Shown here one piece after another: positions 1-9,626 of a DNA stretch of 64,000 nucleotides (the first letter of the stretch is position 1; each line of letters starts with the position of its first letter). Under the pieces are notes generated by a model, which was not told the origin of the DNA, did not search any database, and saw nothing but the letters and a program-made list of their open reading frames with translations. The position numbers and the translations under genes are program-made. Source of the DNA: Fodinibacter sp963730365 (lineage in GTDB: Bacteria > Actinomycetota > Actinomycetes > Actinomycetales > Dermatophilaceae); assembly GCA_963730365.1 (NCBI GenBank), contig CAVSRM010000003.1:1-64000 (forward strand), read 5' to 3'.

Positions 1-2225
1 GGCCTGGCCCACTACCTCTCGGAGGACTACGCCGCCGCCGCGGTCCAGTACCGCCGCGCGGTCGACCGAGATCCGCAGCGCAGGGACTGGCGTCACATGC
101 TCGCCGCCAGCCGGCGGAACGCCGAGGCCGAGGTGAACGTCTACGTGCCCGAGGTGCAGTTCTTCTTCGACCGTGATCGGCTGCTCGCGCACCCCGTGGA
201 GCCAGCACTGCCCGAACCGGGGTCGGACGGGTCCCCCCAGAGCATCGCCAGGCGGGTGCGATACGTCGTCGGGCACGCCGTCGGCAGCGTTGCCGGCGTG
301 GTCTTCGACGGTCTGGTCACGGTGGTCGGCCCCACTACCGGGGCGAGGTCTGGACGAACTGGTATCGCGAAGAGGCTCTACCGGGGCATCCTCACCCTGG
401 CCTACATGCGCAAGAAGCTCGATCGCGACAACCTCATGTCGACCTACCCGACGGGGAGCAGGGTCGCCTTCCTCCCCGACGGACTCGAGCCGCCGGCCGG
501 GGTCACGCACTACCGGACCGCCGATGGCTCGTGGAACAACCTCGCCGACCCCAAGGAGGGCGCTGCCGGGACCCGGTTCCCGCGCAACGTGGCGAACGCC
601 GCGATCACGCCCGAGGCCGGCGACCGGCTCCTGACACCAAACCCGCGGGCGGTCAGCCGCACGCTCCTGACGCGTGGCGACACGATGGCCGAGGTCCCGT
701 TCCTCAACCTGCTGGCCGCGAGCTGGATCCAGTTCCAGAACCACGACTGGATCAACCACGGCGAGAACGTGACCGACGACTTCATCGAGGTACCGCTTCC
801 CGACGACGACCCGGCCCGGGAGCAGTTCCGTCAGTCGACCATGTTCGTCGGTCGCACGGAGCCGGACCCGACGCGCCAGCCCACCGGCGAGGAGACGCCG
901 GTCACCTTCATCAACGAGGTGACCCACTGGTGGGACGGGTCGCAGCTGTACGGAAGCGACCAGCAGACCCAGGACCGGCTCCGGAGCGGCGTCGACGGCG
1001 AGCTGCGCATCGCCGACGACGGCCGGCTCCCGACCGACCGGAAGGGCATCGAAGAGACCGGCATGGTGCGCAACTGGTGGGTCGGTCTGGCCATGATGCA
1101 CACCCTGTTCGCCCTCGAGCACAACGCGATCTGTGACCGGCTCAAGGCGTCGCACCCGGACTGGGACGACCCTCGGCTCTTCAACACGGCCCGCCTGGTC
1201 AACGCCGCCGTGATGGCCAAGATCCACTCGGTCGAGTCGACCCCGGCGATCCTGCCGAACAAGGCGCTGAACCTCGGCCTGAACTCCAACTGGTACGGGA
1301 TGCTCACGTACACGTTCCGGTCGCCGGAGAGGCGCAGGACGGTCGCCGAGTTCAACGTCAGCAACCCCAAGCTCGGAGGCCTCGTCGGCAACCACATCGA
1401 CAAGCACGGTCAGCCGTTCGGCCTGACCGAGGAGTTCGTCGAGGTCTACCGTCTCCACTCCCTGCTTCCGGAGACGTTGCGCATCACGACGCAAGGCCAG
1501 GAGCGCCCCGTCGAGGAGGTTCCCTTCGTGGCGAGTCGCCAGGCCGGCTCGGCGAAGCTGACGGAGCGGGTCGGCATGGCCGACATGTTCCACTCGTTCG
1601 GCAAGCAGCACCCTGGCGCGCTGCAGCTGAACAACTTCCCGACGTTCCTGCAGGAGCTGAGCATCCCCGGAAACCCCGTGTTCGACATGGGGACCGTCGA
1701 CATCCTGCGCGCTCGCGAACGTGGCGTGCCGCGCTACAACGAGTTCCGACGGCAGCTGGGCCTCAACCCCATCCGCAGCTCCACGACCTCACCGACGACA
1801 AGGAGCAGGTGGCACGGATCGAGCAGGTCTACGGAGACGACGTGGAAGCGCTCGACCTTCTCGTCGGCACGCTTGCCGGGGCATCGCCCCACCGGGTTCG
1901 GGTTCGGCGAGACGATGTCCAGATCTTCATCCTCAATGCCAGTCGCCGCCTCCAGGCCGATCGGTTCTACACCGACGACTACCGCGAGGAGGTCTACTCC
2001 CCGGAGGGCATGGACTGGGTCGACCGGACGACCCTCAAGGACGTGATCCTGCGCCACTACCCCGAGCTCGCCAACACGGGGCTCGGCAACGTGAAGAACG
2101 CCTTCGAACCGTGGGACACCACGCCCGAGCTGAGTGCGGAGCGGCATCCGCTGCGCGGCTTCGACCCCGACCTGAGAAAGGACCCGTGGACGGGTGACGC
2201 CGTGCGGGCCGGACGGGCTCGCTGA
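1..2225 (+). pseudogene. Animal-type haem peroxidase, frameshifted, 5' end outside window
   Basis: The reading frame is already open at base 1, where the residues look like a TPR helix pair (YAAAAVQYRRAV), so the true start is upstream. The body resembles bacterial members of the animal haem peroxidase/cyclooxygenase superfamily. The distal-His region is QNHDWINHG (about 735-762), and the proximal-His region is LEHNAICDRL followed by AKIHSVESTPAIL. Family similarity continues to 2222 but changes frame three times: near 1765-1776, near 1875-1882 (the stretch GHRPTGFGFGETM is in the original frame), and near 1917-1920. Each change fits a one- or two-base indel, so this is either a recent pseudogene or a cluster of assembly errors. 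The stop overlaps the next start (TGATG), which suggests coupled expression with the lipoxygenase. The likely role is oxygenation or peroxide chemistry on fatty acids (inference). Confidence 0.75.
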
Positions 2226-3787
2226 TGCTCGCCCGGCAGCGGTTCTGGGTGTATCGGACGATCCTCGCGAGGGTCACGGCCAAGGGCTTCGCCGAGCAGC
2301 AGGTGCGACCGCTGGAGCCTCCTGCTGACGACCACATCGACGTCGAACCGCTCGCACCGGAGTTTCCCCGACTGTTCGGCGCCACGAGCTTCCCGGCGAC
2401 CGAGCACGCCGACCAACGGCTGAAGGACATGGGCAAGCGGGCGCGACTCTTTCCGGTCGTGGCGAGGATTCCCGCTGCCGAGACGGCGCCGATCGGCGAC
2501 GACGAGCACTCCTTCCTCGAGCAGGTGTACCCGGCCCGGTACCGCACGATCTGGCCGACGGCACCGGCCGAGCCCCCGGAGTTCCGATCGGACGACGTGC
2601 TGGCGTCGCTCGCGACCTCGGGTCCGTTCGCCCTGTACCTCAGACGCGGCTCCACGGTCGAGGAGCTGGAGAGGGTGGGGCTCGGCGCGGCATCCCCCGA
2701 CGACTACGTGATCGACATGACCGTCTTCGACGATCACCCCGTCAAACCGGGTCTGCTGGCGCCCGGTGGTTTGGCGATCTTCGCGGTCGACGGCGAGCGG
2801 CTACGCACGACGGGCATCGTCTACGACGGCGAGCTGCACGCGCCGGGTAGCCGCGGCTTCGTCCGGGCGTCGAGGCTGTTCCTCTGCGCCTTGAACACCC
2901 ACCTCACCACGCTGGTGCACAACGTCACCATCCATCTCGGCCTCGTGACACCGATGACGGTCGCCTCGACGAACGAGCTGGCGCCCGACCACCCGATCCG
3001 GCGCCTGCTGCACCCGGCCTTCCAGAACACCTTGAGCGGGAACCACGAGCTGGCCCTGTTCCAGATCGTGGGTGAGGGCTCCTTCGCCACCCGGCTGTTC
3101 AGCCACGAGTACCCCACGCTCGTCGCCATCATCAATGACCACCTGCGCGACTTCCGCCCCGTCGACCTCGATCCGGAGAGGGCTTTCACTCGTCAGGGGC
3201 TCGTCGGGGCACCCGTCACGCTGCCGTTCTGGGACGACGACCTGGCGCTGTGGGGGATCACGCTCTCCTACGTCGAGCGCTACGTGCAGCAGTACTACGA
3301 CAGTGACGAGGCCGTCGCCGGCGACGCACAGGTCGCCGCGTGGGCGGCATCCCTCGACGACCTCCTGCCCAGCGGCCTGTACGACGACCGCGGTTACCTC
3401 GAGGCGGGCACGCCCCTCACAAGGGCGACCCTGGGCCGACTCTGCGCCACCTTCCTCCACACGTCATGGGCGACCCACGACGTCGTGAACAACGCCGTGT
3501 GGGACTACTCGACCCTGAACTACGTCGTCCCGACCGTCGTACCCGAGTCGCTCAGGCACCAGGACGTGAGGCTCTCGTTCGACTTCATGAACACCATCCT
3601 GGGCACCTGGAAGCCCTTCAACATGGTCATCGACGGGCTCTCGGTGCTCGCCCTCGACGACGCGGGCCGGGCGATCATGGACGACGTCGTCGATGCACTC
3701 AAGGCTCGGCAGGCGGCGATGGAGGCGGAGCCGCGCCGCGCAGGCCGCATCTACCCGGCGGACCTCAACACGTCGGTGAGCAACTGA
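2225..3787 (+). CDS. Lipoxygenase-family protein
   Basis: This 520-residue protein matches the catalytic domain of lipoxygenases, non-haem iron enzymes that add O2 to polyunsaturated fatty acids. The first pair of iron ligands is in VHNVTIH (about H232 and H237). It is followed at the usual distance by HPIRRLLHP, a lipoxygenase signature. The second pair is THDVVN (about H418 and N422). The plant-type PLAT domain is absent, as in most bacterial members. The usual C-terminal isoleucine ligand is replaced: the protein ends NTSVSN, where the family often ends NSISI. The ATG overlaps the stop of the upstream peroxidase gene (TGATG). A haem peroxidase next to a lipoxygenase recalls the fused peroxidase-lipoxygenase proteins that make oxylipins in other organisms; a similar two-step pathway here is inference. 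Confidence 0.85.
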   Translation: MLARQRFWVYRTILARVTAKGFAEQQVRPLEPPADDHIDVEPLAPEFPRLFGATSFPATEHADQRLKDMGKRARLFPVVARIPAAETAPIGDDEHSFLEQVYPARYRTIWPTAPAEPPEFRSDDVLASLATSGPFALYLRRGSTVEELERVGLGAASPDDYVIDMTVFDDHPVKPGLLAPGGLAIFAVDGERLRTTGIVYDGELHAPGSRGFVRASRLFLCALNTHLTTLVHNVTIHLGLVTPMTVASTNELAPDHPIRRLLHPAFQNTLSGNHELALFQIVGEGSFATRLFSHEYPTLVAIINDHLRDFRPVDLDPERAFTRQGLVGAPVTLPFWDDDLALWGITLSYVERYVQQYYDSDEAVAGDAQVAAWAASLDDLLPSGLYDDRGYLEAGTPLTRATLGRLCATFLHTSWATHDVVNNAVWDYSTLNYVVPTVVPESLRHQDVRLSFDFMNTILGTWKPFNMVIDGLSVLALDDAGRAIMDDVVDALKARQAAMEAEPRRAGRIYPADLNTSVSN

Positions 3788-3848
3788 CCCCCGCCGCAGG
3801 TGAGACGCCCCGTCGAGGCCCTGGCGGCCCGGCATACCCTCTGTGTCC

Positions 3849-4262
3849 ATGAGCTACGCAGGGGATGTGAGTCCTCAGGAGGCCTACGCGGCCCTCACGT
3901 CCGATCCCCAGGCCCTCCTCGTGGACGTCCGCACGCGCGCCGAGTGGACCTTCGTCGGAGTACCCGACCTCGCCCAGAGCGGGAGGCGCGTCCACCTCGT
4001 CGAGTGGAGCTCGTTCCCGGACGGGGTCGTGAACCCGCGCTTCACCGAGGAGGTGAGGGAGGCCGGTGCAACGCCGGGACGCCCCGTCTACCTGCTCTGC
4101 CGATCCGGGGCCCGGTCCACGTCAGCGGCAGAGGCGCTCACGGCAGCCGGACTCGGACCGGCGTACAACGTGCTCGAGGGCTTCGAGGGCGCGCCCGACG
4201 AGAGACGGCACCGTTCGGTCGCGGGGTGGAAGAACGCGGGTCTGCCGTGGGTTCAGGGATGA
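3849..4262 (+). CDS. Rhodanese-like sulfurtransferase
   Basis: This 137-residue single-domain rhodanese has the CDC25-like active-site loop LLCRSGARS, with the catalytic cysteine at about residue 84, and the family start LLVDVRTRAEW. Such proteins carry sulfane sulfur on the cysteine. An in-frame GTG six bases upstream is an alternative start. The stop overlaps the ATG of metZ (ATGA), so the two are translationally coupled. The same pairing occurs in Mycobacterium tuberculosis (Rv0390-Rv0391), which suggests that it supplies or handles sulfur for MetZ. Confidence 0.9.
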   Translation: MSYAGDVSPQEAYAALTSDPQALLVDVRTRAEWTFVGVPDLAQSGRRVHLVEWSSFPDGVVNPRFTEEVREAGATPGRPVYLLCRSGARSTSAAEALTAAGLGPAYNVLEGFEGAPDERRHRSVAGWKNAGLPWVQG

Positions 4263-5476
4263 GCGAATCCGGGGTCCACTGGCACCCCAGGACCCTGGCC
4301 GTCCGGGGAGGGCTGTCCCGCAGCGGGTTCGACGAGACGGCCGAAGCGCTCTATCTCACCTCCGGCTTCGTCTACGAGTCCGCGGAGCAGGCCGAGGCGG
4401 CGTTCAAGGACGAGGTGGAGCACTACATCTACAGCCGCTACGGCAACCCGACCGTCACCGTGTTCGAGGAGCGGATGCGCCTGCTCGAGGAGGCCGAGGC
4501 GTGCTTCGCGACGGCATCGGGGATGTCCGCGGTGTTCACGGCCCTGGCGGCCCTGGCGCGGGCGGGGGACCGCGTCGTCGCGTCGCGGGCCCTGTTCGGG
4601 TCGTGCTTCGTGATCCTCGACGAGATCCTGCCCCGATGGGGCGTCGAGACGGTGTTCGTCGACGGCGCCGACCTCGAGCAGTGGCAAGAGGCGCTGGCGG
4701 TTCCCACCGCTGCCGTCTTCTTCGAGACCCCCAGCAACCCCATGCAGGAGCTCGTCGACATCCCGGCCGTGAGCGACCTCGCCCACGCCGCGGGTGCCCA
4801 GGTCGTCGTGGACAACGTCTTCGGCACCCCGGTCTTCTCGCACCCCCTCGCGCACGGTGCCGACATCGTCGTCTACTCGGCCACCAAGCACATCGACGGC
4901 CAGGGCCGCACCCTCGGCGGTGCGATCCTCGGTCGGAAGGAGTTCATCGAAGGCCCCGTCAAGAACCTCATGCGGCACACCGGCCCGGCCATGTCCCCCT
5001 TCAACGCGTGGGTCCTGGCCAAGGGCCTGGAGACCCTCGACCTCCGGGTGCGCAGGATGGCCGAGTCGGCGTTGGAGGTGGCGACCACGCTGGAGCGCTG
5101 GGGGGCTCAGGGCAGGGGTGTGCTGAGGGTGCTCTTCCCTCACCTCGCCAGCCACCCCCAGCACCCGCTCGCCCTGCGTCAGCTCGAGGGTGGGGGAGGC
5201 ACCGTCGTCACGTTCGACGTCGTCGGTGGCCGTGCCGGGGCCTTCGCGTTCCTCAACGCCCTGGAGCTCATCGACATCTCCAACAACCTCGGCGACGCGA
5301 AGTCCCTCACGACGCACCCGGCCACGACCACGCACCGGCGGCTGGAGCCGGCGGCGCGCGCTGCCGTCGGCATCACCGACGGCACCATCCGGGTGTCGGT
5401 GGGGCTGGAGGACGTCCGCGACATCGTCGCCGACCTCGACGCGGGGCTCTCGGCTGCCGCCGCGGTGGCAGGCTGA
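4259..5476 (+). CDS. metZ: O-succinylhomoserine sulfhydrylase
   Basis: This is a 405-residue PLP enzyme of the Cys/Met metabolism family. It converts O-succinylhomoserine (or the acetyl ester) and sulfide to homocysteine, the direct-sulfhydrylation route to methionine. The PLP lysine lies in SATKHIDGQGR (about K210). YSRYGNPT and ETPSNP are the usual phosphate and substrate motifs. The C-terminal SLTTHPATTTH and IRVSVGLED motifs are complete. The start overlaps the rhodanese stop. A metB-type or MGL-type specificity cannot be excluded from sequence alone, but the rhodanese neighbour favours metZ. Confidence 0.9.
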   Translation: MSESGVHWHPRTLAVRGGLSRSGFDETAEALYLTSGFVYESAEQAEAAFKDEVEHYIYSRYGNPTVTVFEERMRLLEEAEACFATASGMSAVFTALAALARAGDRVVASRALFGSCFVILDEILPRWGVETVFVDGADLEQWQEALAVPTAAVFFETPSNPMQELVDIPAVSDLAHAAGAQVVVDNVFGTPVFSHPLAHGADIVVYSATKHIDGQGRTLGGAILGRKEFIEGPVKNLMRHTGPAMSPFNAWVLAKGLETLDLRVRRMAESALEVATTLERWGAQGRGVLRVLFPHLASHPQHPLALRQLEGGGGTVVTFDVVGGRAGAFAFLNALELIDISNNLGDAKSLTTHPATTTHRRLEPAARAAVGITDGTIRVSVGLEDVRDIVADLDAGLSAAAAVAG

Positions 5477-5549
5477 GCGACGGCATCCGCTCGTGCGGTG
5501 AGGAACCCCGGGCGCCTCTTGGGGCGAGGCGGTGGGCAACGCGGGCGGC

Positions 5550-6302
5550 TCAGCCGGGCCGGACGTCGAGGACCCACGGGGCGCCGGGTCTCACGGGCTC
5601 GTGCAGGGCCACGTCGAGGGCCGAGCCCACGACCTCGGCGACCGTGGGAACCGAGCGAGTCGTGACACCGCTCTCGCAGAGGTGCCGGGTCACGAGCCCG
5701 CGGGTGTGCTTGGCCATGTGGCTGGCACCGGGCGCCCGTATCTGGACCCACCGGGAGGCGAGGTCCGGGTCCGGCCGCCAGGCCGCGGCGTAGGGCGCCG
5801 AGCGGCAGTCCACCACCACCCCCCGCCCGGCGGCACCGGGAAGGACCTGCTGGAGGGCCGGCCGCCAGGCCGTGGCCAGGGGGCCGATGCCCGGGAGGGT
5901 CGCTCCCATGGCCAGGCGGTATGCCGTGATCCGGTCGCCCAGCCGCACCGCTCCGTGCAGGGCGGAGATGATGACGACCCACCTGTTGGCCCGGCGACGC
6001 GATGCCGGGTCCAGGCTCGCGAGGTCCAGCGCGTCGTAGAGCACCCCGGTGTAGACCTCGGCCGCGGGCATCGCCGGGGCGGTGTCCAGCCGCAGGTTGC
6101 GGGCCACCTCGTCGAGCAGTCCCTCGGACACTCCCAGGAGCCGTGCGGCGTCGGGCGAGGTGCTCGCGGCTCCCAGTGCCCTGGAGACGCGTTCGCGCGT
6201 GGGGGCCAGCGCGGGGAAGGACCACGTGGACGGGTCGACCGGTCGGCCTCGCGCGCGGGTGGCCTTGGCCTCCGACGGCGGCAGGAGGATCAGCACCGAC
6301 AC
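5550..6302 (-). CDS. yaaA: YaaA-family peroxide stress protein
   Basis: This is a 250-residue member of the YaaA/DUF328 family. It begins with the diagnostic LILLPPSEAK and contains ISALHGAVRLGD and YRLAMG, followed by the family's C-terminal pattern. In E. coli YaaA lowers intracellular free iron during peroxide stress. It is the last gene on the minus strand after the arginine deiminase operon, 76 bp beyond arcC, and is convergent with metZ. Whether it is co-transcribed with arcC is uncertain. Confidence 0.88.
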   Translation of the reverse strand: MSVLILLPPSEAKATRARGRPVDPSTWSFPALAPTRERVSRALGAASTSPDAARLLGVSEGLLDEVARNLRLDTAPAMPAAEVYTGVLYDALDLASLDPASRRRANRWVVIISALHGAVRLGDRITAYRLAMGATLPGIGPLATAWRPALQQVLPGAAGRGVVVDCRSAPYAAAWRPDPDLASRWVQIRAPGASHMAKHTRGLVTRHLCESGVTTRSVPTVAEVVGSALDVALHEPVRPGAPWVLDVRPG

Positions 6303-6378
6303 AGCCTACGGTCGTCCGGACAGGCACTCTCACCCCCCGGGGTGCTGGAGACCACGGCCATGGCGAGGTCCGTCGACC

Positions 6379-7290
6379 TCAGGTCGCGGCTCGCACGCGG
6401 GTCCCGGCGGTCCCGGCCACGATGTCCGCGATGTCGGCGAGGGAGCCGATGACGGCGTCGTTGCCGGTGGCGTCCACGAAGCTGCAGGCCGCGTCGACCT
6501 TGGGCCCCATCGAGCCCCTGGGCAGCTCGAGCCCTGCGAGCTCGCCCGGGGTGACCGTGCCCAGCCGCCGCTGGTGGGGCGTCTCCCAGTCGACGTACAC
6601 GCCGTCGACGTCGGTGGCGATGACGAGGAGGTCCGCCGAGAGCTCCCGAGCCAGGAGGGAGGAGGCCAGGTCCTTGTCGATGACCGCCTCCACGCCCTGG
6701 AGCCTCCGGTTCTCGTCGTACATCGTGGGGATGCCGCCGCCCCCGGCACAGATGACGATCGTCCCGTGCTCGAGCAGGGTGCGGATCGGGCCGATCTCGA
6801 TGATCCGCCTCGGTTTCGGGCTGGCCACGACCCGGCGGAACTGGCTGCCGTCCGGCGCGACGGTCCACCCGTTCTTCTCGGCGAGGCTCTCGGCCGTCGC
6901 GCGGTCGTAGACGGGACCGATCGGCTTGCTCGGATCGTCGAACGCCGGGTCCTCGGGGTCGACCTCCACCATCGTGAGGACGGTCGCGAAGGGCTGTTCG
7001 ACCGGCAGGAGGTTGCCCAGCTCCTGTTCGATGACGTACCCGATCATCGCCTCCGTCTGGGCCCCGAGGACGTCCAGGGGGTAGGGGGCCACGGCCGCGT
7101 AGGCAGCCGCCTGGAGGGACAGCAGGCCGACCTGGGGCCCGTTCCCGTGCGCGACGACGATCTCGTTGCCGGGTGCGACGAGAGCGATCTTCTCTGCGGC
7201 GACCCGGATGTTCGCTCGTTGGTTCTCTGCCGTCAACGGCTCCCCGCGCAGCAGCAGGGCGTTACCGCCCAGGGCGATCACGATGCGCAT
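6379..7290 (-). CDS. arcC: Carbamate kinase
   Basis: This 303-residue carbamate kinase takes carbamoyl phosphate and ADP to ATP, CO2 and ammonia, the energy-yielding last step of the arginine deiminase pathway. The N-terminal IALGGNALL and HGNGPQVG nucleotide/substrate loops are clear, as are CAGGGGIP and the DKDLASSLLA region. The start was set at the ATG preceded by GGAGG (TAGGAGGAACGACC). It lies 26 bp downstream of arcB on the same strand and completes the operon. Confidence 0.93.
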   Translation of the reverse strand: MRIVIALGGNALLLRGEPLTAENQRANIRVAAEKIALVAPGNEIVVAHGNGPQVGLLSLQAAAYAAVAPYPLDVLGAQTEAMIGYVIEQELGNLLPVEQPFATVLTMVEVDPEDPAFDDPSKPIGPVYDRATAESLAEKNGWTVAPDGSQFRRVVASPKPRRIIEIGPIRTLLEHGTIVICAGGGGIPTMYDENRRLQGVEAVIDKDLASSLLARELSADLLVIATDVDGVYVDWETPHQRRLGTVTPGELAGLELPRGSMGPKVDAACSFVDATGNDAVIGSLADIADIVAGTAGTRVRAAT

Positions 7291-7316
7291 GGTCGTTCCT
7301 CCTACCCGAGGTCGGT

Positions 7317-8321
7317 TCAGCTGAGTGCGGCGACCAGGATCGCCTTGATGGTGTGCATCCGGTTCTCCGCCTGCTCGAAGGCGATGTTGGCCGGGCTCTC
7401 GAACACGTCGTCGGTGACCTCGACCCCGTTCGCCAGGTGCGGGTACTGCTCGGCGATCCGGGCACCCACCGTCGTCTCGGCGTTGTGGAACGCCGGCAGG
7501 CAGTGCATGAAACGGACCCGGGGGTTCTCCGCGGCCGCCATGAGCTCGGCGTTCACCTGGTAAGGGAGCAGCATCGCGATCCGCTCGGCCCAGGTCTCGA
7601 TCGGCTCGCCCATCGACACCCAGACGTCGGTGTGGATGAAGTCGGCACCGCGCACCGCCTCGACGGGGTCGTCCGTGATCGTCAACCGAGCGCCGGACTC
7701 CGCGGCGAACCCTCGGCACATCGCGACGTGGTCCTCGCTCGGCCACAGCTCCCGCGGGGCTCCGATCCGCACGTCCATGCCCAGCTTGGCTCCGACGAGC
7801 AGGAGGGAGTTGGCCACGTTGTTCCGGCCGTCGCCGACGAAGGCGTAGGCGATCTCGTGCATCGGCTTGCTGCTGTGCTCGGTCATCGTGAGCACGTCGG
7901 CCAGCATCTGGGTCGGGTGGAACTCGTCGGTGAGTCCGTTGAAGACCGGCACCCCGGCATACTCCGCGAGCTCCTCGACGATCTCCTGGCCGGCACCGCG
8001 GTACTCGATGGCGTCGTACATGCGGCCCAGCACGCGCGCGGTGTCCTTCATCGACTCCTTGTGCCCGATCTGCGAGGACGCCGGGTCGATGTACGTGACG
8101 TGCGCCCCCTCGTCGTAGGCGGCCACCTCGAAGGCACAGCGCGTGCGGGTGGAGGTCTTCTCGAAGATCAGGGCGATGTTGCGGCCCTCGAGGCTGCGCC
8201 GCGACGCCCCGGAGTACTTCGCTCGCTTGAGGTCGCGGGAGAGGTCGAGGAGGTAGTGCAGGTCGCGCTCGGTGTGGTGCACCAGGGAGAGCAGGTTGCG
8301 GTTGCGGTTGTTGAAGGGCAT
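7317..8321 (-). CDS. arcB: Ornithine carbamoyltransferase (catabolic)
   Basis: This 334-residue ornithine carbamoyltransferase has the carbamoyl-phosphate motif EKTSTRTRCAFE, the ornithine-binding HPTQMLAD and the active-site HCLPAFH. In this operon it should run in the phosphorolytic direction, splitting citrulline to ornithine and carbamoyl phosphate. It sits between arcA (17 bp upstream) and arcC (26 bp downstream), which is why the catabolic name is preferred over argF. Confidence 0.93.
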   Translation of the reverse strand: MPFNNRNRNLLSLVHHTERDLHYLLDLSRDLKRAKYSGASRRSLEGRNIALIFEKTSTRTRCAFEVAAYDEGAHVTYIDPASSQIGHKESMKDTARVLGRMYDAIEYRGAGQEIVEELAEYAGVPVFNGLTDEFHPTQMLADVLTMTEHSSKPMHEIAYAFVGDGRNNVANSLLLVGAKLGMDVRIGAPRELWPSEDHVAMCRGFAAESGARLTITDDPVEAVRGADFIHTDVWVSMGEPIETWAERIAMLLPYQVNAELMAAAENPRVRFMHCLPAFHNAETTVGARIAEQYPHLANGVEVTDDVFESPANIAFEQAENRMHTIKAILVAALS

Positions 8322-8338
8322 GGCGTACCTCGTGTCTG

Positions 8339-9607
8339 TCAGGTGTAGAGCGGGTCCCGCAGGATCGGGCAGGTCATGCAGCGGCCGCCGCCCCTGCCCC
8401 GACCGAGCTCGCTGGCGGTGATGGTCACGACCTCGACTCCGGCCTTGCGCAGGGCGGTGTTGGTCTGGATGTTGCGGTCGTAGCCGATGACGACCCCGGG
8501 CTGCAGGGCCACGACGTTGTTGCCGTCGTCCCACTGCTCGCGCTGGACCCCGTAGAGGTCGCCGGCGGCGGTGACCACCCTGAAGTCCACGTCGATGGCG
8601 TCGCCGATCGTCTCCACGAGTCCCTTGGGTTCTCTCCGGATGTCGAGGTCGGAGGGGCCGTCCCCGGGCCGGAGGCTGAACGGGACGATGCCGTCGACGA
8701 CGGGTGAGTAGGTCGTGACGAGGTCGTGGTCGGCGAAGGTGAACACCGTGTCGAGGTGCATCGCCGCCCGGACCCGCGGCAGGCTCGCGACGATCACGCG
8801 CTCGGCGGCCCCCGCCGCGAAGAGGTTCCTGGCGACCTGCGTGATCGCCTGGTGCGACGAGCGCTCGCCCATCCCGATGACGACCACCCCTCGACCGATC
8901 GGCATGACGTCCCCGCCCTCGAGCGTGGCCAGCCCCTGTTCACCGGTGTCACCGTCCAGGTCGCCGAGCCAGACGGCGTAGTCCTCCCCGGCGAATGCCG
9001 GGTGGAACCGGTAGACCGCCGTCGTGAGGAGGGTCTCCTGGCGGCGCGCGGGCCAGAACATCGGGTTCAGCGTCACCCCGCGGAAGATCCAGGACGAGTT
9101 GTCGCGCATGAACTGGGTGTTCGGCAGCGGTCGGATGACGAAGCCCGTCGGGTCCAGCTCGCGGAACGCGGCCAGGAAGCCGCCCCCCAGGTCCTCGGGG
9201 ACGTCCTGGTAGGACACCCCGCCGATGAGGAGCTCGGCCAGCCGCTCACTCGGCAGCTCTTCGAGCCAGGCGCGGACCTCTCGGGTCAGCCCGGCGCCCA
9301 CGAGCCTGTCGGTGATCGTGCGGTCCAGGACCCAGGTGCGAGCGTCGGGCTGGTCGAGCACCTCGGCGAGCAGGTCGTGGAGCTCGAGCACCTCGACGTC
9401 GCGCTCCTCCATCTTCGCGACGAAGTCGAAGTGGTCGCGGCGGGCCTGCTGAACCCAGATCACGTCGTCGAACAGCAGCTCGTCGCAGTTCGCCGGGGTC
9501 AGCCGCTGGTGGGCCAGACCCGGTGCACAGACGAGCACCGTGCGCAGCCGTCCGGCCTCGGACCAGACCCCCACCCGGGGCTCGTGCTTCTCTTCACTGG
9601 CATTCAT
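8339..9607 (-). CDS. arcA: Arginine deiminase
   Basis: This 422-residue arginine deiminase hydrolyses arginine to citrulline and ammonia. The catalytic cysteine is in GRCMTCPILRDP (about C410), matching C406 of the Pseudomonas enzyme. The guanidinium-binding residues are in MRDNSSWIF and in HLDTVFTFAD. The length is normal for the family. It lies 19 bp after arcD on the minus strand, in the order arcDABC. Confidence 0.95.
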   Translation of the reverse strand: MNASEEKHEPRVGVWSEAGRLRTVLVCAPGLAHQRLTPANCDELLFDDVIWVQQARRDHFDFVAKMEERDVEVLELHDLLAEVLDQPDARTWVLDRTITDRLVGAGLTREVRAWLEELPSERLAELLIGGVSYQDVPEDLGGGFLAAFRELDPTGFVIRPLPNTQFMRDNSSWIFRGVTLNPMFWPARRQETLLTTAVYRFHPAFAGEDYAVWLGDLDGDTGEQGLATLEGGDVMPIGRGVVVIGMGERSSHQAITQVARNLFAAGAAERVIVASLPRVRAAMHLDTVFTFADHDLVTTYSPVVDGIVPFSLRPGDGPSDLDIRREPKGLVETIGDAIDVDFRVVTAAGDLYGVQREQWDDGNNVVALQPGVVIGYDRNIQTNTALRKAGVEVVTITASELGRGRGGGRCMTCPILRDPLYT

Positions 9608-9626
9608 GACAGTCCACCGTCCGATC

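Noticed and set aside
3464..3850. Minus-strand frames opposite the lipoxygenase end
   Set aside because: The lipoxygenase frame carries the ligand motif THDVVN in this region; the opposing frames lack any conserved pattern.
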